DNA from: Psychrobacter sp. I-STPA6b
GTDB lineage: Bacteria > Pseudomonadota > Gammaproteobacteria > Pseudomonadales > Moraxellaceae
Direction: 5' to 3'
Length of the DNA stretch: 64,000 nt
Assembly (NCBI RefSeq): GCF_020662265.1
Contig: NZ_VEWM01000122.1
Location: forward strand, 124,001-188,000
In this document: piece by piece, positions 49,383-59,950 of the stretch
Position numbering within the stretch: the stretch's first letter is position 1
How the letters are laid out: every line of letters begins with the position of its first letter
Program-made: the position numbers and the translations under genes
The notes under the pieces: model-generated
Told to the model about the DNA's origin: nothing
Databases searched by the model: none
Seen by the model: only the letters and a program-made list of their open reading frames with translations

Positions 49383-49580
49383 TTAAAAAAGTCGATAACA
49401 ATACCCACTACCGACTAAGAACATTAAAATACTTATGATGCCAATGATTTTAAAAAAAGGGTCTGTTTTTTTGCGGTCTACATTAAAGATACGACATATT
49501 GTAAAAATAATACCCAATATCACCATGATAGCTAAACTGAAGAAAACTAAAATGACGCCTGTCCACCCTGTCTCATTCAT
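49383..49580 (-). CDS. Small two-helix membrane protein (65 aa)
   Basis: AAAGG 7 bp before ATG supports translation. Helices at about residues 8-28 and 43-61 flank a basic loop (VDRKKTDPFFK). The C-terminus VGSGYCYRLF resembles that of the 49128-49334 protein. It is in the same orientation as the Lgt/radical SAM genes. No family recognised. Confidence 0.5.
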   Translation of the reverse strand: MNETGWTGVILVFFSLAIMVILGIIFTICRIFNVDRKKTDPFFKIIGIISILMFLVGSGYCYRLF

Positions 49581-49653
49581 TTCTAACCCTTTTAAAGGAT
49601 ACTATGAGCAATATACTTTATCACAGGTTTTTGTAAACTATGATGTCTTAAAA

Positions 49654-49857
49654 TTATATAAAATATTTAACCGTAAAAAATATACCAATACTTAATAAAA
49701 TAAAGGCAATCAGTAGTAACCTTTGAAACCACGGAAACAGTTGTTGTTTAGTCGCCACCTCATTAGAGGTCGCATATCCAACCAAACAAATCAGGCTACC
49801 CACCAGTGTCATGATGCCAAAACCTATAGGCAGTATAGAAAAATAAAGTGATATCAT
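49654..49857 (-). CDS. Small two-helix membrane protein (67 aa)
   Basis: Two hydrophobic helices (residues about 5-28, ILPIGFGIMTLVGSLICLVGYA; and 45-62, LLLIAFILLSIGIFFTV) joined by a soluble loop SNEVATKQQLFPWFQR. Ribosome-binding sequence is only GGA. It is the outermost of three similar minus-strand genes and is divergent from the glycerate kinase by 57 bp. Function unknown. Confidence 0.45.
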   Translation of the reverse strand: MISLYFSILPIGFGIMTLVGSLICLVGYATSNEVATKQQLFPWFQRLLLIAFILLSIGIFFTVKYFI

Positions 49858-49914
49858 GGCAGTGTATCCAATGAAGTGGCAATATGATTGATTTAAGATA
49901 ACAAGATATGACTT

Positions 49915-51060
49915 ATGAACATACTTATTGTACCCGACTCATTTAAAGAAAGCCTGAGAGCCATTGAAGTCTGTCATGCAATCAAATCAGGCTTTAGCCG
50001 AGTGTTTGCTCAGGCAAATTATACCTTATTACCAATGGCAGATGGAGGAGAAGGCACCTCTGATGTTTTATCATATGTGCTGGGTGGTCGCTGGAAGCAA
50101 GTGATGCTTCATGACCCATTGATGCGTCCAATATCTGCAAAATATTTGCTACTACCTGATGCAACTGCCGTTATTGAAGTCGCGCAAGCGTGCGGTTTGC
50201 ACTTACTTACCAAAGCTGAAAGAAATCCACTGCTTACCAGTAGTTATGGTGTTGGAGAGCTAATCGCTGATGCACTGGCTGAGGGCGTAAAGCATATTAT
50301 TATTGGGCTTGGAGGTAGTGCGACCAATGATGCTGGTGCTGGTATGTTAACAGCACTTGGTATGGAGTTTTTAGATGCACAAGCAAGCCCATTACCACAA
50401 GGTGGTGCTGAGCTTATCAACTTACAACAGATAAAAGCTGGAAATATTCATCCCAAAATAGCCAGCACAACCTTTGAAGTAGCGTGTGATGTCAATAATC
50501 CTTTATGTGGCGATAAGGGTGCAAGTGCTGTGTTTGCCCCTCAAAAAGGAGCAAAGCCACAAGATATTCCCATACTTGATCAATCACTAGCACACTTTGC
50601 CCAAATCTGTAGCCAGCATGGCTATCCTTCATACCAGAATGTGTCAGGTGCAGGTTCAGCAGGTGGTTTGGGTTATGGGTTGATGACTTTTTGTGATGCT
50701 CAGTTAAAATCTGGCTTTGATATGCTGGCTGAACGTGTTAACTTATCCCAACAGATTGCTAATGCAGACCTTGTTATTACAGGGGAAGGACAGCTTGATG
50801 CTCAAAGCTCAATGGGCAAAGTAGTCGGTGGTATCTCTAGGCTTGCCAAGCAGTATAATGTTCCTGTGATTGCTATTTGTGGTAGTGTTGATAGTTATGA
50901 CCCACAATCTACTATTCAAAGCTCAGCCTTTGATGTGGTTATGCCTAGTATTCAAAAACTTGATAGCCTTGAGCAGATACTGACCAATGCACATCATAAT
51001 ATTGAAACGACCGCTATGAATCTGGCATCTGCTATGCAATTATGGCAGGGGTTGTTATGA
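49915..51060 (+). CDS. Glycerate 2-kinase (GlxK/GarK family)
   Basis: 381 residues, standard length. It phosphorylates glycerate to 2-phosphoglycerate, which feeds glycolysis. Signature segments: MNILIVPDSFKESLRAIEV (N-terminal), PMADGGEGTSDVL, GLGGSATNDAGAGMLTALG (glycine-rich), GSGA-type loop SGAGSAGGLGYGL, and ITGEGQLDAQSSMGKV. The start ATG has only a weak leader. The last 6 bp overlap the convergent XRE gene. No other glyoxylate or galactarate genes are nearby. Confidence 0.92.
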   Translation: MNILIVPDSFKESLRAIEVCHAIKSGFSRVFAQANYTLLPMADGGEGTSDVLSYVLGGRWKQVMLHDPLMRPISAKYLLLPDATAVIEVAQACGLHLLTKAERNPLLTSSYGVGELIADALAEGVKHIIIGLGGSATNDAGAGMLTALGMEFLDAQASPLPQGGAELINLQQIKAGNIHPKIASTTFEVACDVNNPLCGDKGASAVFAPQKGAKPQDIPILDQSLAHFAQICSQHGYPSYQNVSGAGSAGGLGYGLMTFCDAQLKSGFDMLAERVNLSQQIANADLVITGEGQLDAQSSMGKVVGGISRLAKQYNVPVIAICGSVDSYDPQSTIQSSAFDVVMPSIQKLDSLEQILTNAHHNIETTAMNLASAMQLWQGLL

Positions 51061-51435
51061 TGACTGAAGCACTTTAACCAACGCTCTTAATGTATTTATC
51101 TCACTGTCTTTTTGGGTAATGATTTCTTCTTTATGTTCGAGCATCAGTTTTAATTTTTCATTTTCTACACTTAATGCTTGAGCATCACCATAGTAGTTTG
51201 AGCTATACATACTATTTTCACTGATGAGACAAATTAAGTTTTTGTTTTCCAATAAATCTCCTGCTGAAATCCCTAATATATCAGCAATCTGTTGTAAGCG
51301 TTTGACACCTAAGTTACTTTCTCCACGCTCAATCTTTGCATAGCCATTTTTAGACATTCCCATACGTTCCGCCATATCTTCTTGTGACCAGTTTTTTTGT
51401 TCTCGTAATTGGCGAATGGTTTCTTGTACTGTCAT
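51055..51435 (-). CDS. XRE-family transcriptional regulator
   Basis: From ATG 51435, 126 residues. The helix-turn-helix domain covers residues 1-62 (IRQLREQKNWSQEDMAERMGMSKNGYAKIERGESNLGVKRLQQIADILGIS), followed by a linker and a C-terminal coiled coil (NEKLKLMLEHKEEIITQKDSEINTLRALVKVL) that should dimerise it. This layout is common in Moraxellaceae and Neisseria orphan regulators. Preceding frame to 51489 lacks a ribosome-binding site. Targets are unknown; no toxin or phage gene is next to it. Confidence 0.8.
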   Translation of the reverse strand: MTVQETIRQLREQKNWSQEDMAERMGMSKNGYAKIERGESNLGVKRLQQIADILGISAGDLLENKNLICLISENSMYSSNYYGDAQALSVENEKLKLMLEHKEEIITQKDSEINTLRALVKVLQSS

Positions 51436-52079
51436 ATAGCCCCCATAAATCCCTATTAGATTATATGTATTGTTAGAGAGTAGTGACAAGATAAAGCCAT
51501 GACTGCTTTATTTGTCTTTGTTGTATTATGTTTTAATATTAAAGTTGAGATAATATTAAATAGGCATTTTGTCATTTTCTCCAATCTTCCTCATATTAGC
51601 GATTACCTGTTATCGACTATTTTCAATCTATTTTATTATGAAAATACCAATAATATTAGATGCTATCTGGACTTTATATCATATAAACCATAGGTATTTC
51701 ACAAGAAAAAATATTAGATTATCTATAGTATTATTTAATAAAAGTTTTGAATAGTGGTTAAGATTAAGATTTTACTAAGAATTTCTTCTCTTTAGATGGT
51801 ATTTATAATAGTAATACTTCAATATTACACAATTAGACAGAAGATTTAGAATCTGCTGATAACTTTAAATGAAGCAAGTATTATGCCAAAGATGGTAAGT
51901 GTGGGGAATAGGAAGAGAAATAGGAAGTGGCGTAGATTTTATATAGAAAAGGGTTTTGGCTATAGCCTAGAGCCAGCTCAATAAAAAATTGGCACAAAGT
52001 CAAACTTGTTTGTAATACTTGCTTTTATAAGTGATACCTTCATTCATTTTTCTTGTAACAGTATTATTTTAAATTGACT
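51436..52079. other. Long AT-rich intergenic region
   Basis: About 640 bp without a supported gene. Small plus-strand frames near 51499-51754 have no ribosome-binding site and read as low-complexity AT translation. A near palindrome TTGGCTATAGCC lies at about 51957. It may hold remnants of decayed elements. Confidence 0.4.
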
Positions 52080-52280
52080 AGGGTCTGTTGAACATTCATT
52101 TTCATAGGAAAAATTGAGATAAGTTTGTCTTAGTCAAGGCAATGAACGCAGGTAATATCGATATATTAGCCAGTTCATTAACGCAGAATAAGGCAAATTT
52201 AGCCAATTTTTACATGAAAGTAAAAAATAGCTTATCCCTTGTAAGTATTAGCCTAACGGGGTGAATGTTCAACAGACCCT
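52080..52280. mobile_element. MITE, long form (201 bp)
   Basis: Same ends as 9117-9232 (AGGGTCTGTTGAAC / GTTCAACAGACCCT) and the same right half. It has about 85 extra bases inside, including CAGTTCATTAACGCAGAA, that the short form lost. Flanks are TTGACTA and TATATA, again a TA duplication. Confidence 0.78.
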
Positions 52281-52307
52281 ATATACCTAGCAGGTTAAGA
52301 TAAGTAA

Positions 52308-52340
52308 ATAAAAAAAGGATACTATTTTGTATCCTTTTTT
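52308..52340. terminator. Terminator after uvrA
   Basis: AAAAAAGGATAC and GTATCCTTTTTT form a stem with a 6-nt loop and run into A and T tracts on both sides. It ends uvrA on the minus strand. Confidence 0.88.
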
Positions 52341-52378
52341 ATATAAATTGATGACTGGTAATATGTTGCTATTTATCT

Positions 52379-55288
52379 TTATTTCCCCAACATCCCCTTC
52401 AAAAACTGCCCTGTAAACGACTCCTTAACCTCTGCGACTTGTTCAGGTGTACCCGTTGCGACAATTTCACCACCGCCACTGCCCCCCTCAGGGCCTAAAT
52501 CAACAATCCAATCTGCCGTTTTTATCACGTCCAAATTATGCTCAATTACTACGATGGTATTGCCTTTATCACGCAACGCATGCAGGATACTCAGCAGTTT
52601 AGCAATATCATGGAAGTGCAAGCCAGTGGTTGGCTCATCAAGGATATATAGCGTTTGCCCTGTATCCCGTTTTGCCAGCTCACGAGCCAGTTTTACCCGC
52701 TGTGCCTCACCACCAGAGAGGGTAGGGGCGGATTGTCCCAAACGAATATAGCTAAGCCCCACATCCATCAATGCCTCAAGACGGCGATGAATCGGTGGAA
52801 TGGCTGAGAAAAACTCTGTTGCGTCCTCGACCGTCATATCCAGCACATCGCTGATGGTTTTACCTTTATAGTGGATTTCTAAGGTTTCTCGATTGTAGCG
52901 TTTGCCATGACAGCTATCACATGGCACGTACATATCAGGTAAAAAGTGCATTTCCACTTTGATTAAGCCGTCACCCTGACAAGTCTCACAGCGTCCACCT
53001 TTGACATTAAAGCTAAAACGCCCTGCCTTATAGCCCCTTGCCCGAGCTTCTGGGGTTTGAGCAAATAAATCTCGAATCGGTGTAAATACGCCCGTATAAG
53101 TAGCAGGATTTGAGCGAGGTGTACGCCCTATCGGGCTTTGGTCAATATCGACCATCTTATCTAAATGCTCTAACCCTGTAATACTCTCAAAGCTCTCTGG
53201 TACTAAGGTTGAGGCGTTATTTAACTGTGTTCCTGCCAATGGCATCAGCGTGCGGTTAATCAAGGTTGATTTACCTGAGCCTGACACCCCTGTAATACAA
53301 GTCATCACCCCTACAGGAATGCTTAAATCGACACTTTTTAGATTGTTTCCTGTTGCCCCTTTTAGCTCAATATAAAGGCTTTTGCTTTGTTTACGTTTGT
53401 GCTTTGCAGGCTCAATGGTTTTGGCTTGATGGCGTACTTTGGGGACGGCGATTTGCTTTTCACCTGATAGATACTGACCTGTCAGCGATTCTTTATTTTT
53501 AGCAATATCTTTTGCCGAGCCTTGAGCAATCACTCGCCCGCCATGTACCCCTGCACCGACACCAATGTCGATAATATAATCTGCTTGGCGGATTGCGTCC
53601 TCATCATGCTCGACTACCAGTACCGTATTACCTAAATCACGCAGTCTGGTTAGCGTTTTAAGCAAGCGGTCGTTATCACGTTGGTGCAAGCCGATAGATG
53701 GCTCATCAAGTACATACATTACCCCCATCAAGCCTGCTCCGATTTGACTGGCAAGGCGGATACGTTGAGCCTCACCACCTGATAAGGTTTCGGCTGAGCG
53801 GGCAAGGGTCAGATAATCCAAACCCACACTGACCAAAAAGCTTAACCGTTCATTGATTTCCTTAAAAATCTTACTGGCAATTTCCCCTTTTGCCCCTGTC
53901 ATTTTTAGGTTGGCATAATATTCGGAGGCATCACCGATGGATAACTGCACAATATCCGCAATATTTTTATCATCGACCAATACATGACGGGCGATTTCGT
54001 TAAGTCTTGCCCCATCGCAGACATTACAGGTGGTATCAGCCAGATATTTTGCCAACTCATCACGCACCAGATTGCTTTGTGTTTTGGCATAACGGCGTTC
54101 TAAATAGGGCAGTACCCCTTCAAAAGCCGTGGTCTTTTTGGTTTTGCGACCTCGCTCATCGGTAAAATGAAACAATAACTTTTCATCACCTGAACCTTGC
54201 AAAATAATGTCTTTATGCTTTTTAGATAGCTTTTGCCAAGGGCTATCCATATCAATATTAAAATGCTCACAAACAGTGGTTAGCAAGCCAAAATAATAAG
54301 CATGACGTTTGTCCCAGCCGTTAATTGCCCCTTGATTTAATGACTTATCAGGGTGGGTAATCAGTTTATCAGCAGAAAAATACTGACGTTTGCCCAAGCC
54401 ATCACAAGATGGACACGCCCCATAAGGATTGTTAAAACTAAACAAACGTGGCTCTAACTCTGACACCGCTCGGTCACAAATAGGGCAAGAGTGTTTAGCC
54501 GAAAATAACTGGTCAACTTGTGGCTCATCATTTTTAGTATCAGAATTATCAGAGCTGTTTGGATTGCCGTCCATATAATGCAAAATTGCAAGGTTATTAC
54601 CCAATCGCAATGCCGTCTCCAAACTCTCAGCGACCCGATTGCCCAAATCATCACGCACCTTAAAGCGGTCAACCACCACCTCGATGGTATGCTTTTTATT
54701 TTTCTCAAGGGCAGGTAGCTCGTCCATATCATAGACTTGACCATCGACCCGCACCCGAATAAAGCCTTGCCCAACCAACTGCTCAAGTAATACCACATGC
54801 TCGCCTTTACGCTCACGCACCACAGGGGTAAGTATCATCAGCTTCGTACCTTCAGGCAAAGCCATAATCTCATCGACCATCTCGGTTATGGTTTGAGCGA
54901 CCATTGGCTCATGATGCACAGGGCAATAAGGCGTACCCACCCGAGCATAAAGCAGACGCAAATAATCGTAAATTTCAGTAATCGTACCGACCGTTGAGCG
55001 GGGGTTATGGTTGGTAGATTTTTGCTCAATGGCGATGGCAGGGGATAAGCCCTCAATGCTATCGACTTCTGGCTTATCCATCTGCGATAAAAACTGGCGT
55101 GCATATGCTGATAGACTTTCTACATAACGGCGTTGTCCTTCAGCATACAGCGTATCAAATGCCAAAGAGGACTTGCCCGACCCTGACAGCCCTGTAATGA
55201 CCACAAACTTATCACGAGGAATATCAAGGTCAATATTTTTTAGATTGTGCGTTCTTGCACCGCGGATTTTGATGTGTTCATGTGCCAT
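52379..55288 (-). CDS. uvrA: Excinuclease ABC subunit A (UvrA)
   Basis: Damage sensor of nucleotide excision repair and partner of UvrB (5101-7218). 969 residues with two ABC ATPase modules: Walker [14 protein letters not shown] and [12 protein letters not shown], signatures LSGGEAQR (twice), Walker [10 protein letters not shown] and YILDEPTTG. Zinc fingers are seen at [14 protein letters not shown]...CPSCDGLG and CETCQGDG...[11 protein letters not shown] short insert [16 protein letters not shown] lies before the first zinc module. The N-terminus [21 protein letters not shown] is canonical. In pseudomonads and Acinetobacter an MFS gene and ssb follow divergently; here a heme-uptake block lies between. 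Confidence 0.98.
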   Translation of the reverse strand: MAHEHIKIRGARTHNLKNIDLDIPRDKFVVITGLSGSGKSSLAFDTLYAEGQRRYVESLSAYARQFLSQMDKPEVDSIEGLSPAIAIEQKSTNHNPRSTVGTITEIYDYLRLLYARVGTPYCPVHHEPMVAQTITEMVDEIMALPEGTKLMILTPVVRERKGEHVVLLEQLVGQGFIRVRVDGQVYDMDELPALEKNKKHTIEVVVDRFKVRDDLGNRVAESLETALRLGNNLAILHYMDGNPNSSDNSDTKNDEPQVDQLFSAKHSCPICDRAVSELEPRLFSFNNPYGACPSCDGLGKRQYFSADKLITHPDKSLNQGAINGWDKRHAYYFGLLTTVCEHFNIDMDSPWQKLSKKHKDIILQGSGDEKLLFHFTDERGRKTKKTTAFEGVLPYLERRYAKTQSNLVRDELAKYLADTTCNVCDGARLNEIARHVLVDDKNIADIVQLSIGDASEYYANLKMTGAKGEIASKIFKEINERLSFLVSVGLDYLTLARSAETLSGGEAQRIRLASQIGAGLMGVMYVLDEPSIGLHQRDNDRLLKTLTRLRDLGNTVLVVEHDEDAIRQADYIIDIGVGAGVHGGRVIAQGSAKDIAKNKESLTGQYLSGEKQIAVPKVRHQAKTIEPAKHKRKQSKSLYIELKGATGNNLKSVDLSIPVGVMTCITGVSGSGKSTLINRTLMPLAGTQLNNASTLVPESFESITGLEHLDKMVDIDQSPIGRTPRSNPATYTGVFTPIRDLFAQTPEARARGYKAGRFSFNVKGGRCETCQGDGLIKVEMHFLPDMYVPCDSCHGKRYNRETLEIHYKGKTISDVLDMTVEDATEFFSAIPPIHRRLEALMDVGLSYIRLGQSAPTLSGGEAQRVKLARELAKRDTGQTLYILDEPTTGLHFHDIAKLLSILHALRDKGNTIVVIEHNLDVIKTADWIVDLGPEGGSGGGEIVATGTPEQVAEVKESFTGQFLKGMLGK

Positions 55289-55657
55289 AGGGAGTATCTC
55301 TTGCAGAGTCAGTTTAAACAGAATGAGTTTTGAATCTAAGTAGTATAAAATACATTTTTAATACAAAAAAATATAAGTATTTTTTATTGATGCCATGGGA
55401 AAAAACCCTTAGGAATATGAACTATCTATTGGCACTTTAGTAAATTATTCAAGGCTTCTTAACAAACAAAAACGATGTGGAGCAGTGAACAACAAAAATA
55501 ATAAACATTTACATTATGTGCAAAATTGTACATAATTAAAACATTAAGCAACAAATTTTATAAATTTCCTTTTATAAATACCTGCTTTTTATACCAGTGC
55601 TGAAAAATAAGCTAGTAAAACTTAATATGAGTCATCAATCATATTTTTCACATATAT
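55289..55657. other. Upstream regions of uvrA and of the heme receptor
   Basis: An AT-rich divergent spacer. Apart from the Fur-like box that follows it at 55658, no gene, SOS box or repeat was recognised. Confidence 0.4.
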
Positions 55658-55684
55658 AGATTATTATCATTAACTTGATTATCA
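55658..55684 (+). promoter_or_regulatory. Fur-like box upstream of heme receptor
   Basis: AGATTATTATCATTAACTT followed by GATTATCA gives several overlapping NAT repeats of the Fur type. It is about 90 bp before the receptor start and predicts iron repression. Confidence 0.6.
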
Positions 55685-55769
55685 AGAAAGTTAATTGTGA
55701 AGTAAGTTGTCGGGTTATTTTTCAGGTTTGGTTCTTCTTATTTACCTGTTTACATAAGTGATCTCTTCT

Positions 55770-58214
55770 ATGAACTCCTCATTTAATAGCAATGCATTAA
55801 AGGCAATTGCTTCACCAAATAGTGCCAAATGTACAGTTGGTATGTTTATCCGTTCTCCTCTGAGTATTGTCATTGGCTTATTGATGTCTCAAACTGCACT
55901 GGCAGAAGAGGCACCTACTGTAGAGCTGGAAGAAGTTGTGATTTCAGCAGGTCCTAGAGATGCGACAGAAGCCAGCAAAAAAGTCGTTACTGCTAAAGAT
56001 ATCCAAGACAATCAAATCAATAGCCAAAAAGACCTTGTTCGTTATAACCCAGAAGTCAGTGTGGCTGAAGTGGGTCGTTATGGCTCAAAAGGTTTTGCTA
56101 TTCGTGGTGTAGATGGTAACCGAGTTGCTATGAGCTATGATGGTGTAAGCTTACCTGACCAACAGATTAATGAGTTATTCTCTCCCTATGGCTATATGTA
56201 TGAAGGTCGTTTTAGCCCTGACACAGAGATGTTATCTGATGTTGATTTACAAGTTGGTGCAGACTCTTTTTCCTCAGGTAGTGGCGCAGTTGGTGGTGCT
56301 GTTAATTATAAAAGTAAAGACCCTGTTGACTTATTACATGGTAGTGAGCAGATCGGCGGTTATGTAAAGACAGGCTATACCAGTAAAAATGAAGAGGCTG
56401 TGGGTGCAGTTGGACTGGCTGGTAAAGTAGGTAAATTTGAGGCTTTAATTAACTATGCATATCGTGAAGGGCATGAGTTAAAAAATCATCGTATGCTACC
56501 TTTTAATAAGGATAAACTAAATCCAGCCTATGACTTTGAAGGTGATCCAGATTATCGTTATCCACAGGATGGCACACCTATTAGTGATAAAGCAGCAATT
56601 TTACCTGACCCACAACACTATGAAAGCCATGCTGCTTTAGCAAAACTTTATTACCATCCTAGTGAAGAACATAGAATTGGTATTCAAGGTAGCTATCAGT
56701 ATAGTGCAAATAAGTCTAATCACTTTACAAAAAATACAACTTCAGATCGACGTATTGGCTATGATGAAGGAGAGTTAAAAGGAGTAGGGGTAAATTATCG
56801 TTACTTGCCATTTGATAGTCAGTGGATTGATGAAGTTAAGGCAGATGTTAATTATCAGCATATTATTGGTGCGGCAAATACGTATGTTTATAGTCAGCCT
56901 TATACAGCAGATTTGCTATGGATTAACGAATATCGCCCGCAGTATGATACAACCACACAACTGAATGTTGAAGGACACTTACTACCTATAGAAACTGGAA
57001 GTTTAGGTAGTCATACTGTATCGGTAGTAGGTAGCTATGCAAATACAGATCATGAGCTTATTTTAAAAGAGTGGAATAAATTTTATAAAGCTGGTGATTA
57101 TGGTTTTAAGTTTCTCGGTCCATCAGTAAAAAAAGATGTATATAGTGTTGCTATTGCAGATGATATAAAAGTTAATGACAAACTTAATGCAAAAATTGGT
57201 ATTCGCTATGATAATCATCATTATCAGCCTTATATGACAGATATTGATACATATGCTATAAACCATACAGGACAACAATATGTCATCAGACTTCAATATG
57301 AAAAAGGTGACTTAACCAAGCCACGTCGTATGAGCAATCTAGGTGGTTTATTAGCTCTTAACTATAAGCTAACCCCCCATTGGCAAGCAGGCTATAAGGT
57401 CTCAACAGGATTTTTGGCACCATCATTAAGTCAAATGTATTCTGCATACAATATACAAGGTGTAACTTTAACAACTAATCCACATTTAAATCCTGAAAAA
57501 TCTTTAAATCATGAACTTTCATTGCAGGGTAACTTTGATACCTTTAGTGTGAATACAACAGGGTTTTATACAGATTATAGTGATTTCATTAAAACTGTTT
57601 ATCATGACAAAATCACAGAATGTGATAAAAATGGTCAAAACTGTACTGAACAATATGGTACATTTGTTTCTGCTGAAAATATTGGTAAGGCAAAAACTTA
57701 TGGTGTTCGCTTGGGCGGTGTATGGGATATTTCAAAAATCATAGATATAAATGGACAGCTAAAGTTAACTGGTGATATTAGTTATGCTAAAGACAGTAGC
57801 GATAAAGGTATCAACTTATTGGCAACAGAACCATTAAATGGCGTATTAGGACTAGAATACCACCCTGCTACAGATGACTATCAGCTTCATGCAAAAATGC
57901 GATATGTGGGTGCTAAAAAACCAGAGGATGCAAAAGTAATTGATAAATACAATCAACTTACTCCTTATGAACATATTGATGCTAGTAAGTCTACCTTTGT
58001 TTATGATTTATATGGTAGTAAATCATTTGATAATGGCTTTAAGTTTTCAGCTGGTATATACAATGTTTTTGATCAAAAATATATACCTTGGAGTAACTTA
58101 CGTATGTTAGCAGATCTAAATGTTAATACAATGGTTGATGATAAAGGACGAGGTCTTGAGCGTTATACTGCACCGGGTCGTAACTATGCTGTTGCACTGA
58201 CTTATGAGTTTTAA
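55770..58214 (+). CDS. TonB-dependent hemoglobin/heme outer-membrane receptor
   Basis: 814 residues from ATG 55770 (a GTG four codons upstream is an alternative). The signal peptide ends in ALAEE; the TonB box region is VELEEVVISAG. The plug contains GFAIRGVDGNRVAMSYDGVSLPD and SGSGAVGGAVNYKSKDP. The barrel ends in ...GLERYTAPGRNYAVALTYEF, and the final region FDQKYIPWSNLRMLADLNVN resembles the end of hemoglobin/transferrin/lactoferrin-type receptors such as HmbR and HemR. A heme oxygenase and Fur-like boxes nearby favour heme or hemoglobin as ligand. No heme ABC transporter genes are in the window. A strong terminator follows. Confidence 0.88.
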   Translation: MNSSFNSNALKAIASPNSAKCTVGMFIRSPLSIVIGLLMSQTALAEEAPTVELEEVVISAGPRDATEASKKVVTAKDIQDNQINSQKDLVRYNPEVSVAEVGRYGSKGFAIRGVDGNRVAMSYDGVSLPDQQINELFSPYGYMYEGRFSPDTEMLSDVDLQVGADSFSSGSGAVGGAVNYKSKDPVDLLHGSEQIGGYVKTGYTSKNEEAVGAVGLAGKVGKFEALINYAYREGHELKNHRMLPFNKDKLNPAYDFEGDPDYRYPQDGTPISDKAAILPDPQHYESHAALAKLYYHPSEEHRIGIQGSYQYSANKSNHFTKNTTSDRRIGYDEGELKGVGVNYRYLPFDSQWIDEVKADVNYQHIIGAANTYVYSQPYTADLLWINEYRPQYDTTTQLNVEGHLLPIETGSLGSHTVSVVGSYANTDHELILKEWNKFYKAGDYGFKFLGPSVKKDVYSVAIADDIKVNDKLNAKIGIRYDNHHYQPYMTDIDTYAINHTGQQYVIRLQYEKGDLTKPRRMSNLGGLLALNYKLTPHWQAGYKVSTGFLAPSLSQMYSAYNIQGVTLTTNPHLNPEKSLNHELSLQGNFDTFSVNTTGFYTDYSDFIKTVYHDKITECDKNGQNCTEQYGTFVSAENIGKAKTYGVRLGGVWDISKIIDINGQLKLTGDISYAKDSSDKGINLLATEPLNGVLGLEYHPATDDYQLHAKMRYVGAKKPEDAKVIDKYNQLTPYEHIDASKSTFVYDLYGSKSFDNGFKFSAGIYNVFDQKYIPWSNLRMLADLNVNTMVDDKGRGLERYTAPGRNYAVALTYEF

Positions 58215-58242
58215 AAGTAGTATAAACAAACAACTTGCAATT

Positions 58243-58278
58243 AAAAAACGCTGGAATAGATATTCCAGCGTTTTTTAT
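58243..58278. terminator. Bidirectional terminator
   Basis: AAAAAACGCTGGAATA and TATTCCAGCGTTTTTT form a long stem with a 2-nt loop. It closes the receptor gene and the convergent YbaN gene. Confidence 0.92.
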
Positions 58279-58314
58279 TACTTTCAAAAAATGCAAAGAT
58301 AAAAATATTAGGTA

Positions 58315-58800
58315 TCAGGCATCTGGTAGACGAGCCATCCAGATAGCAGTTGCCAAGCAAATAGCAGATGTTACCCATGCCAGCCATAGTAAGCTACTGT
58401 CTTGTAGGCGGTAAAACAACATCATGCAAGAGGCTGTCATCATTGTCCATGCCAGATATTTCCCGTAGCGTGGAATAGCACGTTTTTGTTGCCAATCAGT
58501 AACCATCTTGCCAAAGACTTTATGATTGATAAGCCATTGATGAAATCTATCTGAGCCTTTTGCCCAGCAAGCAGCTGCTAAGAGTACAAAGGGTGTGGTC
58601 GGTAATACTGGTAACACAACACCAATCATACCTAAAGCAAAAAATAATGTGCCTAAAAATAAAAATAACCAGCGGATAAAACGGTTACTATGTACTTGGC
58701 TGGTCTGAGATAAGTTGGCAGTATCTCCATAATCAATAGTGGAAATAGTATCATTTTTGACAGCAATATTTTGTGAGTCTTGAGGATATTTGGTAGTCAT
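58315..58800 (-). CDS. YbaN/DUF454 family inner-membrane protein
   Basis: 161 residues. The family core (residues 40-155) has the hallmark GMIGVVLPVLPTTPFVLLAAACWAKGSDRFHQWLINHKVFG, then KYLAWTMMTASCMMLFYRL and two more helices, making three to four in all. The first 38 residues are a soluble tail. YbaN-type proteins are of unknown function but often lie near heme and hemin uptake genes, which agrees with this locus. The ribosome-binding site is weak. Confidence 0.85.
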   Translation of the reverse strand: MTTKYPQDSQNIAVKNDTISTIDYGDTANLSQTSQVHSNRFIRWLFLFLGTLFFALGMIGVVLPVLPTTPFVLLAAACWAKGSDRFHQWLINHKVFGKMVTDWQQKRAIPRYGKYLAWTMMTASCMMLFYRLQDSSLLWLAWVTSAICLATAIWMARLPDA

Positions 58801-58959
58801 GATTGTTATATCTAAAAAAGGGTTGTGTCAGCACTGGATGGATTACTTATATAAATAGCAATATTTGTATGAGTAATCTATCTTTTATATGATAGAAATA
58901 ATATAAAAATATAAGTGTGTTGTAATTAATTAATGATTAATGCTGGATATTTATAAAAA

Positions 58960-58995
58960 ACATAAAACACCGATGTGCCAGTGCAGCATCGGTGC
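58960..58995 (-). terminator. Terminator of the DUF1566 operon
   Basis: On the minus strand CACCGATG and CATCGGTG pair (8 bp) and are followed by TTTTATGTTTTTT. Confidence 0.8.
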
Positions 58996-59032
58996 TAGTC
59001 TCTTATTAGGTAACGTAGTAAAATATATTTAA

Positions 59033-59905
59033 TTAAGACATATCTTTTACTAAGAGAATATAGCGAGCTCTTTTTTCTTTATATACATCACTGTATTTAC
59101 CTTCATCTGTTTCGCCAATAGCAATGCCATCACGGGTTACCTGATTGGGAGTGCCTTCTGCTAAATCTAAAGCATAGACAAAATTAGCAGATTTACGGCT
59201 TTTCTCATTCTGTGCTTCTTGCTCTTCTAATGGTAAAGGTTCTCCCCAGCTTGGTTTTTGATAAGGAATATAGGCAACAGGGGTTGATGACCAAATATAA
59301 GGGCTTGATACTTCAGGTATATATTTTGCAGGTATTTGGGGGTTGAGACATGTCCAACCTGCTTGGTCTGTCATTCTACCCCATTCATCTTCAGTACAAG
59401 TCTGACCTGCATGCTCAGCTTGAGGAACCCATTTTCCATAATCTGGTTTCTCTCTAGTTTCTTCATGGTTGTAGAATCTTAAATTTTTAGCAAATGGGAA
59501 TACACTGGTATTGATTGCAGGAAATACTTGTGTGGTTTCTGTAATACTCACTAGTTCTTTTATATTAGGCAGTCGCCAGCCATCTTTAGCTTGTAGCTGG
59601 GTAGCATCAATAGCTGCTTGCCAGCTGGTAAACTCAGTTGGTTCACCTTGACAAGCACCATCAGTAAAGGTTTGTCCTACTAGACAGCGAGACCATATTA
59701 ACTGACTGGCTTTATCTGTTGCATTCGCTTGTTCTAGTGTGTAGACATCAGTAGGATTGTCAGCAGTAAACTCAGCAGGAGCATCCACTGGAGCAATGCT
59801 AGGTTCAGGCATAAGTTCAGCAGCTATTGCTGTTCCTGCTATTAAAGCTACTCCAACAAACAAGTAGGATTTGATATGTTGGCGGTCATTTTTATAAATT
59901 GTCAT
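59033..59905 (-). CDS. Exported DUF1566 (Lcl-domain) protein
   Basis: 290 residues with a signal peptide (VGVALIAGTAIAAE; cut near residue 29). The DUF1566/Lcl C-type-lectin-like domain covers most of the mature part: TSWQAAIDATQLQAKDGWRLPNIKELVSI is diagnostic, and YIWSSTPVAY closes the fold. Cysteine pairs (RCLVGQTFTDGACQG, QTCTEDEWG) suggest secreted stability. Such domains are common in surface adhesins and metal- or sugar-binding proteins. It lies 45 bp downstream of a lipoprotein with the same domain, and shares its Fur-controlled promoter. AAGGA precedes ATG. Confidence 0.82.
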   Translation of the reverse strand: MTIYKNDRQHIKSYLFVGVALIAGTAIAAELMPEPSIAPVDAPAEFTADNPTDVYTLEQANATDKASQLIWSRCLVGQTFTDGACQGEPTEFTSWQAAIDATQLQAKDGWRLPNIKELVSITETTQVFPAINTSVFPFAKNLRFYNHEETREKPDYGKWVPQAEHAGQTCTEDEWGRMTDQAGWTCLNPQIPAKYIPEVSSPYIWSSTPVAYIPYQKPSWGEPLPLEEQEAQNEKSRKSANFVYALDLAEGTPNQVTRDGIAIGETDEGKYSDVYKEKRARYILLVKDMS

Positions 59906-59950
59906 TACTTATTTCCTTGAAAAATTAAATATCAATATTTTGAGTTGATG

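Noticed and set aside
51499..51754. Two short overlapping plus-strand frames
   Set aside because: No ribosome-binding site and low-complexity AT-rich translation.
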